Shown: in pieces, positions 17,701 through 29,326 of the stretch | Layout of the letters: each line of letters begins with the position of its first letter | How positions within the stretch are numbered: position 1 is the stretch's first letter | Assembly: GCF_003385895.1 (NCBI RefSeq) | Contig: NZ_QRDQ01000007.1 | Coordinates: 186,001 to 250,000 of the forward strand | Length of the DNA: 64,000 nt | Direction: 5' to 3' | From: Flavobacterium cutihirudinis | GTDB taxonomy: Bacteria; Bacteroidota; Bacteroidia; Flavobacteriales; Flavobacteriaceae | The notes under the pieces: model-generated | What the model was told of the DNA's origin: nothing | Seen by the model: the letters and a program-made list of their open reading frames with translations, nothing else | Databases searched by the model: none | Made by a program: the position numbers and the translations under genes

Positions 17701-17932
17701 TGTCTTTGGTAAATAAATTTTAAAGGTTAAAATTTAGAAAAACGATTTAGATTGCGTTTTTTCTTTTATTTAAATGAAATAAAGTTAAATCGTTGAGATT
17801 TTAAGATAGATATTCCGTAAAAGCAGAAAATTATATTTAGTTTTGTTTTGGAATAAAGGATTATAATTTGCGTTTTTAGATTGTTCATTTCATTGGGAAA
17901 TGATTAAAAAAATAATGATAAAATAGAATACT

Positions 17933-19549
17933 ATGTCTGGATTATTGGCTGTTATTGGTAAAGGAAAAGACCCGCAACTTGTTAAAGAACTTTCGGCTAG
18001 AATGTCACATCGTGGGCCTGACGAGAGAGATTTACATATTATGGATAATGGAAGTGTGATTTGTCATGAAAGTTTGTCGATCATTGATCTGCATTCCGGA
18101 AGACAACCAATTCAGGGAACAGATAAGGCCTGGATGATTCATGATGGTGAAATATACAACTATCAGAAGTTAAAAAATACGGTTTTAAAAGAACATACTT
18201 TCAGAACTAATTCAGATTCAGAAGTAATTGTACATCTTTATGAAGAGTTTGGATATAATTTCTGTAACAAACTAGATGGTGATTTTGCTTTTGTAGTCAT
18301 TAATGGAGATGATTACATGGCAGGAAGAGATCCGATTGGGATAAAACCATTGTATTATGGTTTGGATGAAAGAGGAAGAATTTATTTTTCATCAGAAATG
18401 AAAGCCATTGCAGATCAGTGTAAATCGTTTTCAACTTTTCCTCCAGGACATTATTATACAGGTAAAACAGGTTTTGTAAAATATTATCAGCCGGAATGCG
18501 AAGATCATAAAAATGCGGTTGAAAGTCTAAATTTAGAATTAATTCGCGAAAAATTAATCGAAGCTACACGCAAGCGTCTTGTAAGCAATGTGCCTTTGGG
18601 CGTTGTTTTATCAGGTGGTTTGGATACTTCTTTGATTTCTTCTGTTGCTTCGAGATTGTTAAAAGAGAAAAATGAAAAATTACATTCGTTTTCTATTGGT
18701 TTAGATGCGGATGCGCCGGATAATATTGCCGCACGAAAAGCTGCGGAATTTTTAGGAACAGAACATCATGAAATTCATTTTTCTGTAGAAGAAGGAGTTC
18801 AGGTTTTAGATAAAGTAATCTATCACTTAGAAACCTATGATATTATTTCTGTGCGATCTGGTGTTCCAATGTATTTATTATCTAAAGCTATTGCCGATGC
18901 TGGAATAAAAGTAATTCTTTCAGGAGAAGGTGCTGACGAAATTTTTGGTGGACATTTGTATTTCAGAAATGCACCATCTACAGAAGAATTTCAAGATGAA
19001 ACGATAGAAAGAGTTCAGAAATTATTTACTGCTGATTTACTGCGTGCCGATAAAATGACAATGGCAAATGGTCTTGAAGCTAGAATCCCATTTTTGGATA
19101 TTTCATTTTTGGATACTGTAATCCGAATCAAACCGGAAGAAAAACAGCCAAAAACATATGACGGAATTGAAAAATATATTTTAAGAAAAGCATTTGATAC
19201 TCCGGAAGATCCTTATTTGCCTTCTGAAGTTTTATGGCGTCAGAAAGAACAGTTTTCAGATGGAGTTGGCTATAATTGGGTAGATGAATTGATTGAATAT
19301 TGTGCTTCGCAGATAACAGATGAACAATTGGCTGGTGCTGCAAAAGAATTTCCATATAATTCTCCAACAACAAAAGAGGCGTATTTATACAGATCGATTT
19401 TTCATAAACATTATCCTCAGGTAAGTGCGGCGCAAACAGTTCGCAAATGGATTCCGAAATGGCAGGATAATCTTGATCCAAGTGGAAGAGCTAATGCCGC
19501 GCATTTAAAAGCAGGCGTTGAATTTTCGAAATCAAAAGTTATCATGTAA
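17933..19549 (+). CDS. AsnB-like amidotransferase with degenerate glutaminase domain
   Basis: A 538-residue paralogue of the preceding AsnB. The synthetase half is intact by eye: SGGLDTS PP-loop, LSGEGADEIFGGH and a conserved RQKEQFSDGVGYNW segment shared with the first protein. In the glutaminase half three key residues are changed: nucleophile Cys to Ser2 (MSGLL), Arg to Ser47 (HESLSIID) and Asn to Asp71 (HDGEIYN), while Glu73 and Asp95 remain. It should therefore not hydrolyse glutamine. It may use free ammonia, take ammonia from a partner, or act as a regulatory subunit; these are inferences. The frame is intact, with no sign of decay. Confidence 0.9.
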   Translation: MSGLLAVIGKGKDPQLVKELSARMSHRGPDERDLHIMDNGSVICHESLSIIDLHSGRQPIQGTDKAWMIHDGEIYNYQKLKNTVLKEHTFRTNSDSEVIVHLYEEFGYNFCNKLDGDFAFVVINGDDYMAGRDPIGIKPLYYGLDERGRIYFSSEMKAIADQCKSFSTFPPGHYYTGKTGFVKYYQPECEDHKNAVESLNLELIREKLIEATRKRLVSNVPLGVVLSGGLDTSLISSVASRLLKEKNEKLHSFSIGLDADAPDNIAARKAAEFLGTEHHEIHFSVEEGVQVLDKVIYHLETYDIISVRSGVPMYLLSKAIADAGIKVILSGEGADEIFGGHLYFRNAPSTEEFQDETIERVQKLFTADLLRADKMTMANGLEARIPFLDISFLDTVIRIKPEEKQPKTYDGIEKYILRKAFDTPEDPYLPSEVLWRQKEQFSDGVGYNWVDELIEYCASQITDEQLAGAAKEFPYNSPTTKEAYLYRSIFHKHYPQVSAAQTVRKWIPKWQDNLDPSGRANAAHLKAGVEFSKSKVIM

Positions 19550-19581
19550 GACAAGCTTTAAAAAGGCATAAATTATATAAG

Positions 19582-19617
19582 CCGAGATAGTACAGTAAGT
19601 ATTATCTCGGTTTTTTT
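19582..19617 (+). terminator. Rho-independent terminator after the AsnB-like gene
   Basis: Stem CCGAGATAGTAC (19582-19593) with GTATTATCTCGG (19599-19610; one G-T wobble), then seven T. A standard intrinsic terminator 32 bases after the stop codon. Confidence 0.85.
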
Positions 19618-19749
19618 GTTATAATGGTAAAATCAATAAAAAAGTAAGATATTAATAAGTAATACGTGAAATGATTGTAAAATGTATTGGTTTTGGCTAA
19701 AATTATTAAAAGTAAGTTAATGTTAATCTTACGTGTTTAAGAAAAATAC

Positions 19750-19757
19750 TATATTTG
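19750..19757 (+). promoter_or_regulatory. -7 element upstream of the M16 protease gene
   Basis: TATATTTG is an exact TAnnTTTG match, 45 bases before ATG 19803. No TTG at the right distance was found. If used, transcription starts downstream of the TTG frame opening at 19755, which supports ATG 19803 as the true start. Confidence 0.4.
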
Positions 19758-19802
19758 ATTACCAAGAATGATTTTAAAATTACTAAACCATTAAATAAAA
19801 TT

Positions 19803-22535
19803 ATGAGAAAATTATTACTAAGTGGAATTTTATGCTGCTCATTAATTTCTTTGAGTACAGTTTATGCACAAAAATCGGAGGTACCTAAATTTATTACCAA
19901 TGTTGAAGGTGTTAAAGAATATTCTTTAAAAAATGGATTAAAAGTTCTTTTAATTCCAGACGCTTCTCAGAGCAACATGGTGGTTAATATTGTTTATAAT
20001 GTAGGCTCCAGAAATGAAGGTTATGGTGAGAAAGGAATGGCCCATTTACTGGAACATATGCTTTTTAAAAGCACCAAAAATCTCGGAGACATAAAAAAAA
20101 TGCTTTCTGATAAAGGAGGAAATGCCAACGGAACGACGTGGTATGACCGAACAAATTATTATGAAGTATTTCCGTCAAGTGATGAAAACCTTAAATGGAG
20201 TATAGAAATGGAAGCAGATCGAATGATAAATGCGACCATTCTGCAAACTGATCTTGATAAGGAGTTTTCTGTCGTGCGAAACGAATTTGAAATTGGAGAA
20301 AATAATCCGGATCGCGTTTTACAGGAAAGAATTATTTCAACGGCTTATTTATGGCATAATTACGGAAATAGTACTATCGGAAGTAAAGAAGATATCGAAC
20401 GCGTAAAAGCAAATACACTTAGAGTTTTCTATGAAAAGTATTATCAGCCTGATAATGCTACGTTAATTGTAGCCGGTAAATTTGATGAACAAAAAACACT
20501 GCAATATATTGGGCAGTATTTTGGAGCTGTTCCAAAACCTAAAAGAGTTTTAGATAAAACGTATACGATTGAACCAGCTCAGGATGGCGAGAAATTTGTC
20601 GAATTGAAAAGAGCAGGCGATAGCAAAAATGTTGGTGCTTTATATCATACGGTTTCGTATGCCGACAAAGATTATGCAGCCCTTGATGCATTAGGGGAAA
20701 TTTTAACTGCAGATCCATCTGGATATTTATACAAATCATTGGTTGAAACTCAAAAAGTTTCCAGTTTGTATTTTTGGCAGCCAACAGTAAGAGATGCCAG
20801 TTATCTGTATTTTGGATTTGCGGTAGCTAACGATAAAGATATCAAAGGGACACAGGATGTTGTAAGAGCAGAATTAGATAAAATTACAACAATAAAATAT
20901 ACCGATCAGGATGTAAGCAGAGCTCAGGCTAAAATCATCAAACAAATAGAATCAATTAAAAATAACACTATTTCGTTTGCAATAAATCTGACTGAAATTA
21001 TTGGCGCAGGCGATTACAGATTGGGTTACTTGTATCGTGACGCTATTGAAAAATTGACTAAAGAAGATATTCAGCGTGTTGCAGAAAAGTATTTTAGAAG
21101 TAATAACAGGACAGTTGGTGTTTTTATTCCTTCAAAAGATGAGCAGCGAACAAAACCTGTAGAATTTACGGATGAACAAATCGTAGCGCTTACGAAAGAA
21201 TATAAAGGAAAAGCTTTAGAAAAAGAAGTGGCAGCTTTTGAAGCTTCGATTAAAAATTTGAAACAAAATTTAACTGAAGGGAAACTGACTAACGGCATGA
21301 AATATGGCTTGATTAAGAAAGAAATCAAAGGCGGAAAAGTTCAGGCTAATTTTGTATTTCCTGTAAGTAATGAGAAAGATCTTGCCGGTAAATCAGACGT
21401 TGGTGCTATTATGGCGCAGTTGCTAAAAACTGGAACAACTACTAAAAGCAAGGAGCAGATTCAGGATCGTTTGGATCAGTTGAAATCGAGTATTGGTTTT
21501 AATTTTAATGGACAAACTTTATCTGTTTACGTTAGTACTTATAAAGAAAATTTTAAGGAAGTAATGGCGATTTTAGAAGATCTGCTTCTTAATTCAACTT
21601 TTCCGGAAAACGAATTGACTAAAACTATTGCTGAGTATAACACCTATCTAGAAGCAAATTTAAATGATCCACAGTCAATTGCTATAAATGAAATTGACAG
21701 ACAAACAAGTTCTTATCCTAAAGAAAGTATTTTTTATACTTCTACAACACAAGAACAGATTGATGCTTTTAAAAAGATAAAACAATCGCAATTGGTTGAT
21801 TTCTATAAAAATATTTTAGGAGGAAATAATGGTGTTGGAAGTGTTGTTGGAGATTTGGATACAAAAGAGGCGACGCAAATTCTGGAAAGTACTTTTGGGA
21901 AATGGAATTCTAAATCAAAATATGAACTTGCCAAACCAATTTATTTTGAAACGAAAAAACTAGACAAAGAGTATTTAACTCCTGATAAAGAAAATGCTAT
22001 TGCACTTGGTAAAGTAAGCTTAAAAATGGACCGAAACAGTCCTGATTATCCGGCTTTTGTAATGGCAAATGAAATATTAGGAAGCGGCGGATTTTTAAGT
22101 GCAAGAATCCCAATGCGACTTAGAGAAAAAGAAGGAATTAGTTACGGTGCAGGATCATTTATAAATGTGCCAATTACAAATGATGTTGCTTATTGGGAAT
22201 ATTATGCGCTTTTAAATCCGACTAAAAAGAATGCCGTTGAAGTTGCAGCGAAAGAAGAAATTTCAAAAGCATTAAAAGACGGATTTACAGCAGAGGAATT
22301 AAAATCGAATTTGGTAAGCTGGCAAAACGAGAGAAAAACCAGATTAGGAAGTGATGATACTTTGATGGGACTTGTAAATACATATCTACAATACGGAATT
22401 CCATTAGAAGATTATGATACTCTTGAAAGTAAAGTAAAAGTGTTAAAAGTAGAAGAGGTAAATACCGTTTTAAGAAAATATTTGAGCCTTGATAAAATGA
22501 CATCAATTTACGCGGGAGATTTTAATAAAAAATAA
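19803..22535 (+). CDS. M16 family zinc metallopeptidase, secreted, two-domain
   Basis: A 910-residue protein from ATG 19803; the frame runs back to 19755 but the signal peptide (MRKLLLSGILCCSLISLSTVYAQ) begins at this ATG. The inverted zinc motif HLLEH (His81, Glu84, His85) is intact in the N-terminal repeat. A second M16-like half from about residue 490 has the R/Y-type substrate-clamp region (EKEGISYGAGSF) but no HxxEH, as usual for the inactive half. M16 enzymes form clam-shaped chambers that degrade peptides. The signal peptide places it in the periplasm. The physiological substrate is unknown. Confidence 0.93.
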   Translation: MRKLLLSGILCCSLISLSTVYAQKSEVPKFITNVEGVKEYSLKNGLKVLLIPDASQSNMVVNIVYNVGSRNEGYGEKGMAHLLEHMLFKSTKNLGDIKKMLSDKGGNANGTTWYDRTNYYEVFPSSDENLKWSIEMEADRMINATILQTDLDKEFSVVRNEFEIGENNPDRVLQERIISTAYLWHNYGNSTIGSKEDIERVKANTLRVFYEKYYQPDNATLIVAGKFDEQKTLQYIGQYFGAVPKPKRVLDKTYTIEPAQDGEKFVELKRAGDSKNVGALYHTVSYADKDYAALDALGEILTADPSGYLYKSLVETQKVSSLYFWQPTVRDASYLYFGFAVANDKDIKGTQDVVRAELDKITTIKYTDQDVSRAQAKIIKQIESIKNNTISFAINLTEIIGAGDYRLGYLYRDAIEKLTKEDIQRVAEKYFRSNNRTVGVFIPSKDEQRTKPVEFTDEQIVALTKEYKGKALEKEVAAFEASIKNLKQNLTEGKLTNGMKYGLIKKEIKGGKVQANFVFPVSNEKDLAGKSDVGAIMAQLLKTGTTTKSKEQIQDRLDQLKSSIGFNFNGQTLSVYVSTYKENFKEVMAILEDLLLNSTFPENELTKTIAEYNTYLEANLNDPQSIAINEIDRQTSSYPKESIFYTSTTQEQIDAFKKIKQSQLVDFYKNILGGNNGVGSVVGDLDTKEATQILESTFGKWNSKSKYELAKPIYFETKKLDKEYLTPDKENAIALGKVSLKMDRNSPDYPAFVMANEILGSGGFLSARIPMRLREKEGISYGAGSFINVPITNDVAYWEYYALLNPTKKNAVEVAAKEEISKALKDGFTAEELKSNLVSWQNERKTRLGSDDTLMGLVNTYLQYGIPLEDYDTLESKVKVLKVEEVNTVLRKYLSLDKMTSIYAGDFNKK

Positions 22536-22560
22536 TAAAGAGGAAATTTCAAATTTCTTA

Positions 22561-22576
22561 TCCCGAAGCTTCGGGA
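22561..22576. repeat. 16-bp perfect palindrome
   Basis: TCCCGAAGCTTCGGGA is a perfect palindrome just after the M16 gene and before its terminator. It is likely a member of a dispersed intergenic palindrome class; no second copy is seen in this window. Confidence 0.5.
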
Positions 22577-22601
22577 CCAAATTCCAATTTGGGAACCAAA
22601 T

Positions 22602-22643
22602 AAAAAGCCAAAACACATTTCAAATGTAGTTTTGGCTTTTTTG
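22602..22643 (+). terminator. Strong intrinsic terminator after the M16 gene
   Basis: Stem AAAAAGCCAAAAC (22602-22614) with GTTTTGGCTTTTT (22629-22641) and an inner ACATTT/AAATGT pairing. A and T runs on both sides make it potentially bidirectional. It isolates gyrB from the M16 gene. Confidence 0.88.
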
Positions 22644-22772
22644 TTGTTATAGATTCCAATTTTTGGAATTTGGAATTTTCTTTTAGGATTATTTTTTGGT
22701 TTTTCAGACAATTGTGTTAATAACTTAAGCGCTTTAAATGGTATTTTAACGGATATATAAATTGCGTTTTTA

Positions 22773-22780
22773 TATATTTG
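22773..22780 (+). promoter_or_regulatory. -7 element upstream of gyrB
   Basis: TATATTTG matches TAnnTTTG and lies 39 bases before ATG 22820. The -33 side lacks a TTG at standard spacing. Confidence 0.45.
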
Positions 22781-22795
22781 CGTGTTAGACAATAA

Positions 22796-24760
<1,965 letters not shown>

Positions 24761-24780
24761 AATGAAAAATTAATAATTCC

Positions 24781-24823
24781 AATTCGTTTAATTGTTTAAA
24801 TTTACTAGACAATTAAACGAATT
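24781..24823. repeat. Inverted repeat built on GTTTAATTG between gyrB and mdh
   Basis: AATTCGTTTAATTG (24781-24794) and CAATTAAACGAATT (24810-24823) are perfect inverted copies with a 15-base loop. It contains the same GTTTAATTG word as clusters at 32477-33008 and 43650-43760. There is no T-run, so it is not an obvious terminator. Confidence 0.6.
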
Positions 24824-24869
24824 GTCTGTTTAAGGAATAGACAAATTAATAACCGATAAAGTATAAAAT

Positions 24870-25802
24870 ATGAAAGTTACCATTGTAGGAGCAGGAAATG
24901 TTGGAGCTACATGCGCAGATGTTATTTCTTATAGAGGAATCGCGAGTGAAGTAGTATTGTTGGATATTAAAGAAGGTTTTGCGGAAGGTAAAGCTTTGGA
25001 TATTACGCAATGTGCTACAAATACAGGATTTAATACCAAAGTATCTGGCGTTACCAATGATTATTCTAAAACTGCAGGAAGTGATGTAGTTGTAATTACA
25101 TCAGGAATTCCAAGAAAACCAGGAATGACAAGGGAAGAATTAATAGGTATTAACGCAGGAATTGTGAAAACTGTTGCTGAAAATGTACTTAAATATTCTC
25201 CTGACACTATAATTGTTGTTGTTTCAAATCCGATGGATACAATGACGTATTTAGCTCTAAAAGCTACAGGATTACCAAAAAATAGAATTATCGGTATGGG
25301 AGGAGCTTTAGATAGTTCTCGCTTTAGAACATATCTTTCTCTGGCTTTGGATAAACCAGCGAATGATATTTCGGCAATGGTTATTGGCGGACACGGAGAT
25401 ACTACTATGATTCCGTTAACTCGTTTAGCATCTTATAATGGTATTCCGGTAACTGAATTCCTTTCCGAAGAGGTTTTGCAAAAAGTAGCCGCTGATACTA
25501 TGGTTGGAGGAGCAACACTTACAGGTCTTCTAGGGACATCAGCATGGTATGCGCCAGGAGCATCTGTGGCGTACTTGGTTGATAGTATTTTAAATGATCA
25601 AAAGAAAATGATTGCATGTTCTGTTTTTGTTGAAGGAGAATATGGTCAAAATGATATATGTATTGGAGTGCCTTGTATAATCGGTAAAAATGGAGTTGAA
25701 GAGATTCTGGATATTCGTTTAAACGAGCAGGAGAAGGCATTGTTTGCTAAAAGTGCAGATGCAGTTCGAGGCATGAATGATGCTCTAAAATCGATTTTAT
25801 AA
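24870..25802 (+). CDS. mdh: Malate dehydrogenase (LDH-like type)
   Basis: A 310-residue NAD-dependent enzyme of the TCA cycle converting malate and oxaloacetate. The Rossmann motif GAGNVGA (7-13) and Asp32 (NAD preference) are followed by the active-site loop IPRKPGMTREE (Arg82, Arg88), Asn120, and catalytic His175 in GGHGDT. Arg at position 82 in the loop, rather than Gln, marks substrate specificity for malate/oxaloacetate rather than lactate. The length and motifs fit the MDH type 3 group found in Bacteroidota. A terminator follows at once. Confidence 0.95.
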   Translation: MKVTIVGAGNVGATCADVISYRGIASEVVLLDIKEGFAEGKALDITQCATNTGFNTKVSGVTNDYSKTAGSDVVVITSGIPRKPGMTREELIGINAGIVKTVAENVLKYSPDTIIVVVSNPMDTMTYLALKATGLPKNRIIGMGGALDSSRFRTYLSLALDKPANDISAMVIGGHGDTTMIPLTRLASYNGIPVTEFLSEEVLQKVAADTMVGGATLTGLLGTSAWYAPGASVAYLVDSILNDQKKMIACSVFVEGEYGQNDICIGVPCIIGKNGVEEILDIRLNEQEKALFAKSADAVRGMNDALKSIL

Positions 25803-25827
25803 TAACGATTATCAAAAAAAAATGGAG

Positions 25828-25855
25828 AAGGCTGCACTTTTGCAGTCTTTTTTTT
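25828..25855 (+). terminator. Terminator after mdh
   Basis: Stem AAGGCTGCA (25828-25836) with TGCAGTCTT (25841-25849; one wobble), loop CTTT, followed by a T-run. Confidence 0.8.
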
Positions 25856-25875
25856 GAGATTAATTGAAAAATAAA

Positions 25876-25906
25876 TTGGTTAATCTTTTCGAGAATTATA
25901 TATTTG
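25876..25906 (+). promoter_or_regulatory. Promoter of secDF (TTG-N20-TATATTTG)
   Basis: TTG at 25876-25878, a 20-base spacer and TATATTTG at 25899-25906 match the Bacteroidota housekeeping promoter. The coding start is at 26034, so the 5' leader would be about 120 bases, long enough for leader regulation; no clear structure was recognised in it. Confidence 0.65.
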
Positions 25907-26033
25907 CTCGGTTTAAAAAAAATGTTGTAATTCGTGATCTCGATTTTTTAGTTTTAAAAACTCATGTCAGGGCTTATTTTATGGGAATTTAAAGCAAAAA
26001 CAAACAATAAAACATAATTAATTTTTAGTAATA

Positions 26034-29006
26034 ATGCAGAATAAAGGACTTATTAAATTTTTCGCAATTCTATTTGCATTGGTAAGTATTTACCAACTAT
26101 CATTCACTTTTGTGGCAAATAATGTCAAAGGTGAAGCTAAAGCTTTTGCAGGAGATAATCCTGATAAAGAACTTAAATATTTAGATTCTATTGGTAAAGA
26201 AAAAGTATTTAATCTTGGTTTTACGGATTTTACTTATAACGAAGTAAAAAACAAACAACTAAATAAAGGTCTTGACTTAGAAGGAGGAATCAACGTGATT
26301 CTTCAAATTTCTGTTAGAGACGTTTTAAAAGGATTATCAAACAATTCTAAGAATCCTGTATTTAATAAGTCATTAGCTGATGCAACTGCAAACTTAGAAG
26401 GTAATAAGACCTATTTAAATAAATTTTTCGAAGCTTTTGAAGCTAACTCAAACGGAACTGTAAAATTAGCTTCGCCAGATATCTTTGCAAACAAAAGTTT
26501 ACAAGGTGAAGGTGGAATCGATTTTAAAATGTCTGATTCAGAAGCTCAAAAAGTAATCAAAAGAAAAGTAGCTGAGTCTATCGAAAGTGCTTACAAAGTA
26601 TTAAGAGAGCGTATCGACAAATTTGGAGTTACACAACCAAACATTCAAAAGTTAGGTGAAACAGGAAGAATCTTAGTAGAGCTTCCAGGTGCTAAAGATG
26701 TTGATAGAATTAAAAAATTATTAGGTGGAAAAGCTCAATTAGAGTTCTGGGAAACTTACAAAATTGAAGAAATCGGAAACTTCTTAGTAGCTTCTAACGA
26801 AGCTTTGAAAAAGACTGAAGTTAAGAAAACAGAAACTAAAGCTGTTGTTAAAGATTCTTTGAATGCATTATTAACGGATGCTAAAGATTCTGTTGATACT
26901 AAAAAAGGAAACAACCCATTGTTCGACAAAATGATTGGTCAGGGTGGTGGACCAGTTTTAGGATATTTTGCTCCTAAAGATACTGCTACAGTTAACGCAT
27001 ATTTCAAAAGATCTGATATTAGAATTTTATTGGGTGCAGACCAACACAATGCTAAATTTGTTTGGAGTAAACCAACTACATTAAAAGATGCTAAAGGAAA
27101 AGAAGTTGAAGCAGTAGAATTATATGCTTTAAAAGGTAACAGAGATAACGTTCCTGCAATGAGCGGTGGTGTTGTTACTGATGCAAAAGATACTTTTGAT
27201 CAATTAGGAAAACCAGCTGTTTCTATGCAAATGAACAGCCAAGGTGCTAAAGTTTGGGAAGAATTGACTGGAAGAGCTTTCTCTCAAAAAGGTTATATTG
27301 CTATTGTTTTAGATGATATTGTTTATTCTGCTCCTGGTGTTACAAGTGGTCCAATTGCTGGAGGAAGATCTGAAATTACAGGTTCTTTTGATGTAGCTGA
27401 AACTAAAGATTTAGCAAACGTATTAAATGCTGGTAAATTACCTGCTTCTGCTGATATTATTCAATCAACTGTTGTTGGACCATCTTTAGGTCAAGCTGCA
27501 ATTGACGCTGGAACAATTTCTTCTGTATTAGGATTTTTATTAGTTTGTTTATGGATGGTATTCTATTATGGTAAAGCAGGTTGGTATGCTAACCTTGCAT
27601 TATTATTAAACTTACTTTTCTTGTTCGGAATTATGGCAAGTTTTGGTTTTGTATTGACATTGCCAGGTATTGCAGGTATCGTATTAACATTAGGTACGGC
27701 GGTAGATGCGAACATTATTATATTTGAAAGAGCAAAAGAAGAATTACGTGAAGGTAAATCTTTATCTGAAGCTGTTGTAGCTTCTTACGGATGGCACGGA
27801 GCAATGCGTTCTATTATTGATGCGAACGTAACACACGTTTTAACTGGAGCTATCTTGTTTATTTTTGGAACAGGACCAATTAAAGGTTTTGCTTTAACTT
27901 TATTGATCGGTATCGTAACTTCATTGTTTACATCAATCTTTATCGCGAGAATTTTTATTGACAAAAACATCGCTGGAAAAGCTGATTTGACTTTCTGTAC
28001 TAACATTACTAAAAACTGGTTTACTAATTTCCACTTTGACTTTATTAAAATCAAAAAATTCACTTATATCTTCTCTTCTATTGTAACGGTAGTAAGTTTA
28101 GTTTCTATCTTCTTCGTTAACGGATTAGATGAAGGTGTTGATTTTGTTGGAGGAAGAACTTTCCAGGTTAAGTTTGAGAAACCAGTTGATGCAACTGTAA
28201 TTTCAGATGAATTATCTGCTGCTTTCGGAACTCCGGTTGAAGCTAAAGTTTTAGGTGATGATGATCAGTTGAAAATCACAACTAAATATAAAATTAAAGA
28301 AGACGGTGTTGCTGTTGATGAAGAAGTAAACCAAAAGTTATATCAGGCTTTACATAAGTATTATCCAAATACTACTTATGATAAATTCATCAACTCATTT
28401 GATGGAAAAAAAGTAGGGGTTTTACAAGCTTCTAAAGTTGGAGCTTCTATCTCTGAGGATATTAAAACTAACTCATACTGGGCAGTTCTTGGTGCGATGG
28501 CAGTTATTTTCTTATACTTAATGGTTTCTTTCCGTAAATGGCAGTATTCATTAGGTGCGATTGCAGCTGTTGCGCATGACGTAATCTTTGTATTAGGAAT
28601 CTATTCTTTATGTTATAAATTCATGCCTTTCCACATGGAAATGGATCAGCACTTTATTGCTGCGATTCTTACGGTAATTGGTTACTCTATGAATGATACT
28701 GTAATTGTATTCGACAGAGTTAGAGAGTTTATCATTGGAAACCGTAAAGGTAGTTTTGAAGATATCGTAAATGCTTCTATTAATACTACTTTATCAAGAA
28801 CATTGAATACTTCATTAATGATGATCATTGTATTATTGACGATGTTTATCTTTGGTGGAGAATCAATTAGAGGATTTATCTTTGCAATGTTAATTGGTAT
28901 TATTGTAGGTACTTATTCTTCGTTATTTATTGCTACGCCAGTATTGGTTGATACAATTTCTAAAGATGAAAAACATACAATCGAAGACAAACATAATAAG
29001 GCATAA
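26034..29006 (+). CDS. secDF: Protein translocase subunit SecDF (fused)
   Basis: A 990-residue fusion of SecD and SecF, inner-membrane accessory factors that use the proton gradient to pull preproteins out of SecYEG. The SecD half has the early membrane segment, GLDLEGGINVILQ (usual GLDLxGG), the large P1 periplasmic domain, and the TM4-like LTLGTAVDANIIIFER signature carrying the conserved Asp. The SecF half begins near residue 670 with its own GVDFVGGRTFQVKF and repeats the pattern with YSMNDTVIVFDRVRE. About 12 membrane segments fit the fused form usual in Bacteroidota. The end is a charged cytoplasmic tail. Confidence 0.95.
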   Translation: MQNKGLIKFFAILFALVSIYQLSFTFVANNVKGEAKAFAGDNPDKELKYLDSIGKEKVFNLGFTDFTYNEVKNKQLNKGLDLEGGINVILQISVRDVLKGLSNNSKNPVFNKSLADATANLEGNKTYLNKFFEAFEANSNGTVKLASPDIFANKSLQGEGGIDFKMSDSEAQKVIKRKVAESIESAYKVLRERIDKFGVTQPNIQKLGETGRILVELPGAKDVDRIKKLLGGKAQLEFWETYKIEEIGNFLVASNEALKKTEVKKTETKAVVKDSLNALLTDAKDSVDTKKGNNPLFDKMIGQGGGPVLGYFAPKDTATVNAYFKRSDIRILLGADQHNAKFVWSKPTTLKDAKGKEVEAVELYALKGNRDNVPAMSGGVVTDAKDTFDQLGKPAVSMQMNSQGAKVWEELTGRAFSQKGYIAIVLDDIVYSAPGVTSGPIAGGRSEITGSFDVAETKDLANVLNAGKLPASADIIQSTVVGPSLGQAAIDAGTISSVLGFLLVCLWMVFYYGKAGWYANLALLLNLLFLFGIMASFGFVLTLPGIAGIVLTLGTAVDANIIIFERAKEELREGKSLSEAVVASYGWHGAMRSIIDANVTHVLTGAILFIFGTGPIKGFALTLLIGIVTSLFTSIFIARIFIDKNIAGKADLTFCTNITKNWFTNFHFDFIKIKKFTYIFSSIVTVVSLVSIFFVNGLDEGVDFVGGRTFQVKFEKPVDATVISDELSAAFGTPVEAKVLGDDDQLKITTKYKIKEDGVAVDEEVNQKLYQALHKYYPNTTYDKFINSFDGKKVGVLQASKVGASISEDIKTNSYWAVLGAMAVIFLYLMVSFRKWQYSLGAIAAVAHDVIFVLGIYSLCYKFMPFHMEMDQHFIAAILTVIGYSMNDTVIVFDRVREFIIGNRKGSFEDIVNASINTTLSRTLNTSLMMIIVLLTMFIFGGESIRGFIFAMLIGIIVGTYSSLFIATPVLVDTISKDEKHTIEDKHNKA

Positions 29007-29030
29007 TTAAAAACCTTAGTTATATAAAAT

Positions 29031-29059
29031 AGATCCAGTGAAAACTGGATCTTTTTTTT
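29031..29059 (+). terminator. Terminator after secDF
   Basis: Stem AGATCCAGT (29031-29039) with ACTGGATCT (29044-29052), loop GAAA, followed by seven T. A textbook intrinsic terminator with a stable GNRA-type loop. Confidence 0.9.
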
Positions 29060-29131
29060 ATGCTCTATTATAAGGTGTTTTGTCTTCTTTTGGTTTATTA
29101 CCCACTCACTGAAGGTTTTCTTTTGAAATGC

Positions 29132-29165
29132 TGCGCAAATGTCTCTGACTTTGCGCAATTTTTTT
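29132..29165 (+). repeat. Hairpin and left copy of a 23-bp inverted repeat
   Basis: TGCGCAAA (29132-29139) pairs with TTTGCGCA (29150-29157) and is followed by a T-run, so it can act as a terminator. The 23 bases at 29134-29156 are exactly inverted at 29327-29349. Confidence 0.6.
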
Positions 29166-29326
29166 GTTTGTTAGAAATTGGAATGTTGTCAAAAGTCTTC
29201 TGGCTTTTTTTGTTAGTGTAAGATAATTTTTTCTGAGTTTAGGAAATTATACTATGTTTTTAATTTTGATTTGGTTTAAAGTCGGAGACTTTTAGGTGTT
29301 TTCGTTTTTTATAAGATTTAAGAATA

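Noticed and set aside
17933..17941. Ser2 of the second AsnB-like protein as a sequencing error for Cys (TCT versus TGT)
   Set aside because: Two further glutaminase residues (Arg to Ser, Asn to Asp) are also changed, so a single-base error does not explain the pattern.
22508..22792. Minus-strand 94-residue open frame downstream of the M16 gene
   Set aside because: It runs across a strong terminator and a perfect palindrome and has no domain-like composition.
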